Assembly (NCBI GenBank): GCA_037042185.1
Contig: JAXQJY010000033.1
Coordinates: 1,054,001 to 1,118,000, forward strand
DNA: 64,000 nucleotides
Source: Sordariomycetes sp. S80-01Y
Taxonomy: Eukaryota > Ascomycota > Sordariomycetes
Direction of reading: 5' to 3'
A program made the translations under genes and the position numbers. The notes under the pieces are model-generated. The model was not told where the DNA came from. It ran no database searches and was given only the letters and a program-made list of their open reading frames with translations. Of the stretch, positions 21,694 through 31,643 are shown one piece after another (positions within the stretch are counted from its first letter, which is position 1; each line of letters begins with the position of its first letter).

Positions 21694-22617
21694 TCAAGGC
21701 TGGTAGTACTTCCGCCAGTTGTGGACATCCTTGAACCCCAGCACATCGCGAATCTTCTTGTTCGACATCGGCGCCTCCCACTCGTCCATTTCTCTCGTGA
21801 TCTTCGTGTTCGGTGCCGCCTTCTTCAAGAACTCGGCAGTTGGCACCGTCGTTGTGATGGTGTCATTCGTCGCGTTAAAGATCTGGAACCCGAGTCCGCT
21901 CTTGTCGATGCACAGGTTGCAGATCTGACCAAGGTCGCGGGCGTCGATGTAGCTCCACACGTTGCGCTTCCTGGTCTCCGGAAGGCCGACGTGTCGGGGG
22001 AAGTCGCGCGCATACTCATGCGGCTCGATGACGTTGCCTATGCGAAGGGCGTAGATGTCCACGTTGAAGCGACGCGCAAAGGAGCTGGCCACGCGCTCGC
22101 CGCATATCTTGCTCAGGGCGTAGCTGTCCTCTGGGTTGACGGGGTCGTCCTCGCTGAGGGGCAGGTGGTCGAAGTCAACATCGCCTTGGGCGAAGCACAC
22201 TCCGTACGTCGTCTCGCTGGAAGCAATGATGATCTTTTTGACACCGAGTTTGCAGGCGGCCTCGATCACATTGTAGGTTGAAGTTATGTTTGCTTGAAAC
22301 ATCTCGTCGTCAGGGACGAGCATGTTCCGAGCATAGGCGGCGAAGTGGATCACAACGTCCGGGGCGGAGGGCAGTTGGCTGCCCGTATAACCGTCCATGT
22401 TGAAGTGAGTGGTCAGAGCGTTGAAGACCTGACCTGACTTCGTGAGGTCTGTCTTGAGCGTAAAGACATTCTCATTGAGACCTTGACCGTCAGGATTAGG
22501 CAGTGGGTTGAGGTCAAGATTGAGGACCTGATGACCAGCTTCGAGAAGCGCGGGGATAGCGTGGCGGCCAGCCTTACCGCTACCACCGGTGAAGACTACT
22601 CTCTTGCCTGTGGACAT
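21694..22617 (-). CDS. NAD-dependent epimerase/dehydratase (extended SDR)
   Basis: An intronless frame of 307 residues. The N-terminus has a Rossmann nucleotide-binding motif with the G-x2-G-x2-G spacing (TGGSGKAGRH, G11-G14-G17). An acidic residue after the second strand (LNLDLNP) favours NAD+ over NADP+. The catalytic set of extended short-chain dehydrogenases is present: Ser near 133-134 (IIASSETTYG) and Y166-x3-K170 (SYALSK). The C-terminal part includes the substrate-side LRIGNVIEP and a late region typical of nucleotide-sugar or uronate enzymes (SYIDARDLGQIC). It probably acts on a sugar or sugar acid in the cytosol; the exact substrate cannot be read. It resembles uronate dehydrogenases loosely. 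Like the metalloprotease next to it, it lacks introns. TATATA-like sequence lies about 80-90 bp upstream of the start. Confidence 0.9.
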   Translation of the reverse strand: MSTGKRVVFTGGSGKAGRHAIPALLEAGHQVLNLDLNPLPNPDGQGLNENVFTLKTDLTKSGQVFNALTTHFNMDGYTGSQLPSAPDVVIHFAAYARNMLVPDDEMFQANITSTYNVIEAACKLGVKKIIIASSETTYGVCFAQGDVDFDHLPLSEDDPVNPEDSYALSKICGERVASSFARRFNVDIYALRIGNVIEPHEYARDFPRHVGLPETRKRNVWSYIDARDLGQICNLCIDKSGLGFQIFNATNDTITTTVPTAEFLKKAAPNTKITREMDEWEAPMSNKKIRDVLGFKDVHNWRKYYQP

Positions 22618-23451
22618 ACTGATGAAAGAAATGTAATCGGGCGACTAGAAGAAGAGTCAAACCGGTTGATACTCCTTGAGTATGAGTTGCGTTCATATAT
22701 GTATATATCGACTCACTAAATCACCCGGATGGGCAAGTGGTGACGTCAAGAGATTGACCTTCGAGCGAGGTAATTGGCGCGCTAGGGGCAGTCGATGGTA
22801 GTCTCTTACATTAGTAAGTCATACTAATGATATGGCCCACGTGTATCCCCGCAAAGGCAAGCACGGCAAAGCATCAGAAATTTGCCGAAGCGGTTGCGGA
22901 GGTGGAGTTAGGTTGATGATTAGCAGGATTGTGGCGCTTGATGCTGCCTGCGCCGAAGTTCTACATTGCCCACAAGTGATATCAGACAACCTGCAAATCA
23001 AAGAACTCGAGTTTCCATACAGAGGCGAGCTTACATAGAGTTGAAGATGATGGGAACTCTCAACCGTGTTGTGGTCGGCATCTTACACTTCCGTGAATCC
23101 ATGAACCCCCTCATATCTTCGATGTGCCATGTCGTCACACAATCCGTTCGATATTGAGGATAGTAGTAGAACCGAAGTGTAGCTGAAATCTCGCATGAGC
23201 AACCGTTGAGAGACGAAGTTGGAACCCTTGAATCCAAGAAATTTGAGTCGGTCCGTCTTTATGAGACGATTTCAGGGGTCAAAGAAAGGGCGCCGCTTGT
23301 CCCTTGCTTGTAAGTCACGGGCTAATTTTACGTGAAACGAGGTATTATTGTGAACCGGCTGGTTAGATTGTTAGAGCATTAAGCTATATCTAGAAGAAAC
23401 TAAGGAAATGCTGACGAGCTGAACTTTGAGCGTACGCTAGATGGCTGTGGC
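22618..23451. other. intergenic region upstream of the epimerase gene
   Basis: The first 100 bp contain alternating TATATA sequence (about 22695-22710), a likely promoter for the minus-strand epimerase. The rest has no recognisable coding content and becomes A+T-richer towards 23400. Confidence 0.4.
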
Positions 23452-23772
23452 TCATTTTGTGGGCACCTCGAAGCAAACTGCCCTCTGCCTGTCTCCCCCA
23501 TAGACCGTATCAAGCATGAAGAAACCTTTCCGCTCGAATTGAATAATGGCACCCTTGGGCAAATTCGCAACATTGCAGTCAGAATATGCCATGGTGCGGA
23601 ACTCCGTCACGGGCGTGAGGTAATGCTCTGCATCATCTCCCTTCTCCAGCTTGTCCTTGGTGATGAGATGATCGAATGACACGAGGTTGACTGGTGCAAG
23701 ATTGCCCGGGGATTCAGCAAGCCAGGTAATCTTTTCCTTTGTCTTCTTGACGTCGCCGGAGAGATGCACCGT
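23452..23772 (-). pseudogene. C-terminal fragment of cytosolic glutamyl-tRNA synthetase
   Basis: About 107 residues match the C-terminal anticodon-binding beta-barrel of eukaryotic GluRS as I know it: VHLSGDVKKTKEKITWLAE, then VNLVSFDHLITKDKLEKGDD, LTPVTEFRTMAYSDCNVANL and KGAIIQFERKGFF up to the stop. Family members are about 700 residues, so the catalytic domain and the first anticodon domain are missing. The frame stays open upstream to about 24000, but that sequence is not GluRS-like, so the fragment starts abruptly near 23772. The intact gene must lie elsewhere in the genome. A gene-fragment duplication is the simplest reading. It could alternatively be the last exon of a chimeric gene, but no upstream exon was found. 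Confidence 0.75.
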
Positions 23773-24079
23773 ACCTTGTTGGCGATACTTCCACCCAACG
23801 CGATTTGACCTACTGATTCTTCCGACTCCTAGTAGGTGCCAAGGTTTGTGAGTCAGGCCGCAGGATCTGAGGCTTCGAAATTCGAATCTGCGTCCACGCG
23901 CCTTGACACGCGGAGCTTCCCTCACTCTTGTTGCATCTATTGAGCCTGCATCGCACAATAAAACAGACAGTACCCGCACTTCCGTAGCGGGCTCGCACAA
24001 AATCTCATCAGCGACGAGAAACGTCTTGCATTGGTCCTTCTAATGGCGGCCAACTGGATCAAGCATCCCCCCGAGAGTG

Positions 24080-24535
24080 TAGGGGCGGAAGAGGACGACC
24101 GGTTCAACAAAGGAGAGCTTCCTCCGAGCTACAGAATGAAGGACTAGTATCCCGTGACGAAAGACCAGACTCTAACCTTGCGTTATTGCGTCGCCTGCAA
24201 GCTTGGTCATGGAGTTGGGTCGACGGTCTGGCTGGTCCAAGATGTGACGTATGAAAGCAAACAGCTTCGTTGCCCCTTAAGTCATATCTTCGCTAATGGT
24301 GTATGTAGAGCCTCCAAATATGCAGCTGTAAAAGTCTGCACTCGGAATACAGACAGTGCGATCCCCACGCAAGCTTACCGATATGTCACCGTGGCCAAGT
24401 ATCTCAAGATAGCTCCCGTTGAAGAACACGCCAGAAGAAGTGGCATCACACAACTCTAGACTCTTTCACTCTCAAAGGTCCTCATAGCACTCACACTTGT
24501 CTCATCTACCCGAGCAGAGGTCGACAGCTAAGAAA
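24080..24535 (+). pseudogene. broken N-lobe of an SRPK-like protein kinase
   Basis: Pieces of a kinase N-terminal lobe of the fungal SRPK-like type are readable. The glycine loop KLGHGVGSTVWLVQD falls at about 24195-24242. A plausible short GT-AG intron follows (about 24243-24309), then the ATP-lysine strand YAAVKVCTR, and later, in another frame, DSFTLKGPHSTHTCLIY, which matches the family's segment before the hinge. A stop codon near 24145 separates the upstream peptide (ELPPSYRMKD) from the kinase start, and a frame change occurs around 24460. The catalytic HxD loop and DFG segment are not visible downstream. This is therefore a degraded fragment. It lies about 300 bp from the GluRS fragment, on the opposite strand. 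Confidence 0.65.
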
Positions 24536-25270
24536 ATGACATGTGATGACTCCATTATGCAAGCATACCTTGCGTCGCAGGCGACAGCCAGATGCGCGTA
24601 GTTGCCGTAACGATGTGATCACCCCACACTAGTGCCTTGAAAGATCAAGCTGTACCACGTCTCCAGAGTGTTTTCCGTCTTCCAGCCGATTCATAGGCTC
24701 AATGATCTTTGGGAAGACGTAGGGGAAAAATGAGTCTCCTGGACAGGGACTCTGGCAAAGCTGGCACGGATTCATCAAACCGCCTAGAGCACATATGAGA
24801 CGTACACTGGAGATGCTTTCAAACAACGGTCAAGACGAATTCGACGTGAAAAAAGCTCCAATCATATATATGTATATATATATTTGACGTTTTTCGAATG
24901 TCTGCACACTGAAGCTTACAAGTCGGGCTTGAAAGTTGCGTAATGCCTGGTTTCAGTGCTGTTATAGTTGCAAGAGCTTGCAACAGAGAGGTCGGCTAGA
25001 TCGTTAGTTCACAACGGTTGTCTAGAATTACATAAACGACAGACATTGAATTGACGTACATGTATATCTCGGTCAACTCGCAAGGCATGTGATCAGATGC
25101 GGCCAATACGAGATGCTTACTCTTCCCGGTGACCATTGCTGGCTGATGGCATGCCTCAGGACGGAAGCTGAACCACCACAACACGACGCCTCTGCGTCGG
25201 CCACTTCAGCTTTGCATCATCGTGACACCGAAAAATTACTCGGAAAAATACTGCACAGGAACTTTGCGAA
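24536..25270. other. intergenic region upstream of the esterase gene
   Basis: It contains an A+T-rich stretch with an alternating TATATA microsatellite at about 24863-24882. A possible further remnant of the kinase pseudogene was looked for and not recognised. The last 200 bp should hold the esterase promoter. Confidence 0.4.
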
Positions 25271-26345
25271 ATGTTCAGCATCTTCAGTACTCTGCACAGT
25301 TGGTTCCGCCCGACCCTCGTCGCCCTCTTCTGCCGTAACATTCCCTTCCCCCTGCGCTGGCGACTCCTGGTGCTCCAGCCCATCAGTCTCCTGACGTACT
25401 CCATCGCCTCGCTCCCGTACCTCTTTCACCGGCCTTTCACAGTCGAATACTTGCCCATCGCACCAGAACGCCAACTGCGAGTACTTGTATTCAGGGCTGA
25501 AGGTAATGGCCATGGGCGACAACTGCGCCCACTGCACGTCGAGATCCACGGGGGCGGCTTCATCGGTGGCCTCCCGGAAGGGCTTGCATCTTGGCACGAA
25601 AGAGTCGCCAGGGAGACAGGAGCCGTGGTCGTGAGTTTGACGTATCGGTATGCGCCGGAGCATGTCTTCCCGGCGGCTATCGATGATGTGGATGCTGCTG
25701 TGCGGTTCATTCAGGACAATGCTGCCCTGCGATGGGGGGCGGATCCGACGCTCATGACCGTAGGTGGCTCATCTGCAGGAGGTGGCCTCGCGTTGGCCTC
25801 TGGATTGAAGCCACGGTGCCACGGCTCTTCACCCTTCGCATACAAAGCAGCTGTTCTGCTCTGCCCGGTTCTGGACTGCCGGATCTCCCCAGCAGACAAG
25901 CCAAAGCCGGAGGGTATGCCAGAAACAGACCCAACCAGGGTGCTGATTCCGCTATTCGACTCTTACGGTGCTCAAGCTAGGGACAACGGACATATAGACA
26001 ATCCGAGGTTACACCCCATTCTCGTTCCGAGGGAACAACTCCCGGAGCGGATCCTGATGTGCATCGCCGGGATCGATATCCTTCATGCAGAGCAGGTGGA
26101 ATTCGCTGCAAGGGTCAGCGAAGAGAACGGAAGAAGGAGCAGCGAGGTTTCTCGGATTGAATTGTTTTGCGAAGACAAGCTATTCCATGGATATCATGAA
26201 GGTGAGCCAACCAGGTTTGCAGGTGTGTTCGCTGACCACGAAAGTTCCCGACTTAATCGTCTCCAAGGGAGTCAAGGATAGGGCGTTCAACAAAGCGACG
26301 GAATGCTTGAAGGAGACGTATGCCCACCACGGGTGGTCTTGGTAG
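25271..26345 (+). CDS. alpha/beta-hydrolase, HSL-family esterase/lipase
   Basis: Two exons, 25271-26201 and 26245-26345, with a 43-bp GT-AG intron, give 343 residues; the splice joins FHGYHE to VPDLIVSKG. The hormone-sensitive-lipase family pattern is complete: oxyanion-hole HGGG at 93-96 (EIHGGGF), a YRYAPEHVFPAA segment, nucleophile elbow G166-S167-S168-A169-G170 with S168 as the catalytic serine, a late Asp (GIDILH, D269) and His (FHGYHE, H306). An N-terminal hydrophobic stretch (about residues 8-50) may be a membrane anchor or an uncleaved signal. It should hydrolyse short- to medium-chain carboxylic esters; substrate unknown. Such enzymes are often found in fungal accessory or secondary-metabolism regions, but no biosynthetic partner lies next to it. 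Confidence 0.9.
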
Positions 26346-26605
26346 GCCAAAATGTCCAGCTGCACGTTAAATGCGCTCGATCTGTAGAAACCACTTCCCG
26401 TCGCATAGATAGACCACTCCGCTCTGCACGACCGCTTAGGTCTTTGTTCATATGTACGATATGACATCAAATCCAAGGCCAACGGGGGAATATTCCACTT
26501 TGTGGACTCATTCATCGTATCAAGGTACAGCCCATAACAGATTCCTAAACGCCATGCTCTTCAATGCCAACCCATATAGCCAAAGCCCCACATTCACGGG
26601 CCACA

Positions 26606-27707
26606 TTATCGCGTCTCCGAGTAATCGTTAAGTGCCACGCAAACAGCGCCACGATGATGCCCGTTGTACTGGCGAATGATCTGCTGGCTCCCTACCTCCC
26701 ATAACCGCGCATAGTGATCTGAGCAGGCCGTCACCAGATACGCACTGTCTGCGCTGAAAGCACAGTCCCACACCCAACGCTGGTGACCCATGAGGGTAGC
26801 CTCCAGAGGTAATGGCTTCGGGTCCGAATCTGCTGCTCGGGGCTCGGTTTCCACCTCCCAGATCTTGGCGGTGTGGTCAGCGCTGCAGGTGGCTAACTTC
26901 TTGACATCGGGGGACAGGAGGATTCGAGTAATGTAGTTGTCGTGCGCGCTGAATTGCGTGACCGGTATGAGCTGAGTGCGGTCGAATTGCTGGATGAGCT
27001 GCCATACAAAGACGTTGCCCTGAATGACATTAGCCTCTGGTCAAAGCTGAACCCCGGTGAAACCTACCGAGTTGTTGGCTGCGCACAGCAAGGACCCGTC
27101 GCTAGCTACCGTTACACTTGACACGGAGACATCCTCTTCTGGGATGAGCTCGTGGGAGCAATTGTTCTCAGCTAAGTCCCAGATCCTAACGCTGCCCGCC
27201 CTATCGCAACTGATGATCTCTCCCTGGTTTGGATGAATGACCACGTCGTTCACAGGGGAAGCGTGGTTGTAACTCCTTTGTATCGTCCCCGTCCTTGTCT
27301 CCCAAATCTTCACTGTTCCGTCTTCGGAACTCGTGACCATCCACTTGCCCTCGCAGTGGAAGGCCACACCTGTGATGTTGCCCTGATGTCCCTCGAAAGC
27401 TAGCAACGGGTTCGGGTTCGTAGACTTAATGTCGTAGAGTTTGACGGCATGATGGCCGGCGGCGGCGAGGTATCGCTTGTCGGGGGAAATGCACAGTCGA
27501 TTGACTTGAGAGTCGGGGTGTTGAATCGTCCTCGAGCAGATCCCGCTGAGAGCTTCCCAGAATCTCGGGCTTGTCAGTCGCGCGGTGCGGTGGGATCGGG
27601 AAGGAGACGAACCTGATCGTGTGATCGTAGCCAGCTGCGAACTTCCGTCAGTGGGCGTCATGGGAGGAAATCAAGGAGCTATTACCGGTGCAAAGAATGA
27701 CGGACAT
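26606..27707 (-). CDS. LST8: TOR complex WD40 subunit Lst8
   Basis: Four exons, 27707-27686, 27634-27613, 27563-27068 and 27019-26606, give 317 residues, the usual Lst8 length. The spliced start reads MSVILCTAGYDHTIRFWEALSG, a near-invariant Lst8 beginning, which fixes two tiny 22-nt exons. Seven WD40 blades follow (GHQGNITGVAF, SSEDGTVKIWE, CDRAGSVRIWD, CSADHTAKIWEV, GHQRWVWDCAF, CSDHYARLWEV). In yeast Lst8 binds the kinase domain of TOR and stabilises TORC1 and TORC2, which control growth in response to nitrogen. The second intron ends in a weak GAG acceptor chosen because it restores IRFWE; an AAG six bases earlier is also in frame and would change R to SPR. Confidence 0.95.
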
Positions 27708-30700
27708 GGTGAAGGCGAGAGCTCACGAGCTCGTCGCAAGATGGCTCGAGCACGAAGTCTTCGAGCGGTTGAAAGACGGTTAGCAGGGTTCAAAAAGAGA
27801 CGCCGGGCAGAATAATTGAAGCACCTAGAAACCAGCCGCCCGCGATTTGCGTAGTGGAAGGTGTGCGACGGTGAGACTACTGTAGGAGGTGCGCGTTGAA
27901 GTCCAAGTTGCGACCAGACAGCTCCAATGTGGGGCTCGGGCTCCGCTACTTGCATACCACGCTTGTTGCAATACTAAAACAACGTACCTTACTCCCACCA
28001 TCCCCTGACGATAACACTTCCTGACTTTATCACGGCTTATTTGTCTCACGCTATGTTACACTAACACGCCATCTTCATCAGCGCTATCCTGAGTTTGAAA
28101 TCATTTAGGACGCTGCTACCTCACGGAGATGCCAGGGACTGATTTGAGGGGTTTGAGCTTAAACGCAGCAGCCGGCGAGTTGACGATGAAGAGACGAGCT
28201 GTCAACTGGTTGCCGTAGATTCAGCAATCAAGACTAGGTAGGAGCATGTTTAGGGAGACTAGAAAATTTGCGGCCATTGGAACCCGTCGCTCAGGACCGA
28301 CAGTTCAGTCACTTGGTCGCTAGACTTCCAACCAAATCAACAAGTACGACTATCGGGGGGTCTACTTGTGGCTATCGCGGCTCGACCGGGGACGGTTCAT
28401 CCGCGAGATGAGACTTCACAAGCGCAGGTACTATGCTAAATTCACATACAAGTGGTCCAGAGCTACCTCTTCGTGTGGCCCACCGGCCATCATCTGCTTG
28501 CCGCCACTCCGGCAAGGCGGTCATCACCATGCTGTGCCCCTCTCTAAGCTTCCAATCGGATCGAAACCAGAACGATACCGATCCGGTCGGCGCATGCGGT
28601 GTCTAGATCTGACGTATGTTCCCAAAGCGGATTTGAACGCATCTGTCACGAGCATTGCCGCCAAGAGCGAGCACAAGTTGGTCCTACAGAGTGCAGCAGG
28701 ATCCTGGCCTGATTTAGTACAAAGAAAGGTCCATTGATCGCGAGAGCTTCGATATATTTAACACTTATTTGTTAACGAGTGCAGAAAACCCGACATGAAA
28801 GCAAACCTCCGAAAACTCCTCCCAAGCGAACAGTCAGTGGTACATCCAGGACAACACCAGAAAAGCTAAAATATCAAAGAGTCCCGGGTCCTGCCGGGAA
28901 CTCTCTCCTCTCCCCAAATCTCCAACAATCCGCTGCAGGCTCAGGGCTAGGAGCCATTGCTGGGCAACCAGCGGATCATGGTGTTGCCGCAGTGCTGGCA
29001 GTAACTGGCACTTGTGAGATGCAAGGGATAGGAAGAGATGGGTTGGAATGCCTCACTGTCCGCTAGTGATCATGGCGAGACTGCACATGTTGCATGCCTG
29101 AGGAGTCAACTCGGGGGCTGGCGAAGACATTGTGTATTTATGTGCTTGGGGGAAGCTGCACTAGACTGTTGTGGGTGTGGTAGGCCAGGCAATGGAGAGC
29201 TGTGAACTGACTTGTCGTTTCAGTGCCTGTTGGTGTCTATTTTTCAGGGTCTAAGATGAGACATGAATCTAGCGCGAAGGACGACGGCTTTTATACAATG
29301 GGACGACGTGCCTCTGCCTGCAGACCATAGCAAGATCAATGACTACATTGACCTGTCCCGGACATGGGCATCCACTACTCAGCAGGGGAGAGTGTAGGAA
29401 AGCCATACAACTCACCGCCTCTAGGACCAACCCGTCCCACTCGAACTTCTCATCGGCTGCAGAAAGGAGGGTCTCGTGACGTACAGCCCCTCGGTGTTCC
29501 ATTCGCCATTCTCCCCGAATAAGCAAACGTCAAGGCAACAATAGGGCCGGTGGCGGGAGGACAATCCCACACTACGCATCAGATCTGGCCAAGCCAACGC
29601 CCTATCTGCCTGCGATCTTATAATGCCCGTGCTTTCCACCCCACGTTGGTCTCTGGAGGCTGCGCATGACACAGCCTCTACTTCGATCTCGGCGCGGACG
29701 TTGGACTAGTGTATGCGTGTCTCCGTTAGGCGCACGTTCTCTAGCAGGAAAGCCTCATCCCTTTCTACCGGGTCACTACAGGAAGCGGGTGCAGACGCCT
29801 TTGCCTTCTCCAATGGCCCTTGGGAGGCGTCCAACACACGGGCGGTCCGTCAACCTGCCATCAAGACTTCATGCGAACAAGGCTAAGAACCCACGGCTGG
29901 CAGACCGGCTCGCGCAAGCAGCGGAAAAGGCGCTTCTAGGTCATACGGAGCTCCGTCCGACCCAATCCCGTCGAGTTTCAGACCTGCAGCTGGACTCGAC
30001 CAGGGAGCCGCTGCCAACAACCATGCAGACACCCGCATAGCACGATCCATATTTGTCCCGACCACCACGGCCCAAGACTCGGTCAATCGCCTACAGACCA
30101 TTTCGACTGCTCAGAAAATTCCGTCAACTTACCGCTTTCTACCCCTCTTTGCAAAAAGACGCTCCGCCGCCTTTCTCACATCCCTCCAAGCGTGTCCGTG
30201 ATGAAGTGGCGGGAGCTATACAGGGAGTCTCTCTTACATACCCCGACCGGACCTCTGCTTCATTGGTTATTTGGCGGATCATGTGCACCACACTTCACGC
30301 CTTCGATCTGACGCAATGGACGCCCACGTTGCCGGTCTCGACACATCATCTCTTGTCTCGTGCCGCCCAACGCATTCAAAGCCCAACCTGCAGCACCCAC
30401 ACCTCAGGCATAAGGTCTGCGCACATATACATGCACCATCTCAAGGGGCCAGATGCGATTGAGCCTTGACGCATCTGTGTCACATACCTCCCGAACCGGT
30501 CAACGCGTCCTTCCATTCACCGGTGTTCTTAGCGCGCATCGCCTCCCCTTCAGTCAGTCTTCGCTTATCCAAGCCTTCCACTTTTGGATACCTCCCCCAT
30601 ATCAACTCAACGGCATAAGTGGTGCCAGCGCGTCTGAGACACCGGGCAATATCGGTCGAGATGTTACTTGCTCATAGGTGTTGTCTCGACCGATTTAGCA

Positions 30701-31643
30701 TCGTTATTTCCGGGTTGCATCTCCGACAATGACAGAGGACCTCATCCTACCCGGCTCCACGTCGTCATCCAGCATGACGACGACGACGGCGACCAAGTAG
30801 AGGGAGGGTACTCTAGCTGTCTAGACCTTGGGATAAAGCATCGCCGTAACGTTGACTTGTACTGAAAACACATAGCCGGTACAACCCGTCGAGCTTTGGC
30901 CCAAGGCAACTTTCCGCGGCGCTACCAGTGCCTGAGACTTCGAGGATGTTTTACGGCACCACAGAACGCACATTGCCTTCTCGTCAGCTCAAGGAACGGG
31001 CAGCCTCTACCCGAGTTTAGTCCGAATTTAGCCATTAGGTCATATGTCAGATGACAAAGCTGCCACTTATGCGCTACGCACGCGAGCTCATCATTTGTTG
31101 GTCGAAAGGCCGCGCCGTGTCATATCGCTAGCCTGCCATTTCCCGGGTTAGATGCCGTATATATGAAAGCTGTGAGCCCATTCTGCGAGTCGCAATATTT
31201 CTGAAGATGGCCCCTCACGTCACCAGGTCAGAATGGTGGACTCTCTCCTTCAGCTATGAATGTCACCTGTCTTGCCGCAGTCAACCTTGGCGCAAGAAAG
31301 CAGAAGCATAAAGCGGCATGGAAAGAGAGAATTCGTTCAACCAACTACCTTAAATATCAATCAATGTCAAAGCACCAGCCAGTCTCGTGCTCGTGATTCT
31401 TAGAGGTCATAATGGCAAATCAGAGAAACCCCACACACGCACGTGTGCTTGTGACTACGAGCTCACTGACGAGCACAGCCCCAGGTCACTCATTCCACAG
31501 CATGAAACATGCAGATAGAAAAAGTCAGGGTAATTATACACTTTGCCTGTGTCCGCACGCCTTACAACTCCAATACTCCCAGCCGGGTGCTCCTAACAAG
31601 GAGAGCGAAGATAATGAGAAAGGAAAATAGAACGTTCTGTCGA
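27708..31643. other. 3.9-kb intergenic region, no supported gene
   Basis: It starts with the LST8 promoter and ends with the 3' UTR of the FHA gene. Many frames of 60-140 codons occur but none shows a domain, signal peptide or reconstructable splicing. No terminal inverted repeats or transposase motifs were noticed. It may hold non-coding RNA or decayed sequence that cannot be recognised by eye. Confidence 0.4.

Noticed and set aside
28366-30677. Several plus-strand frames of 95-138 codons in the LST8-FHA gap
   Set aside because: No domain, signal peptide, or consistent splice sites; no match to transposase or reverse transcriptase motifs.
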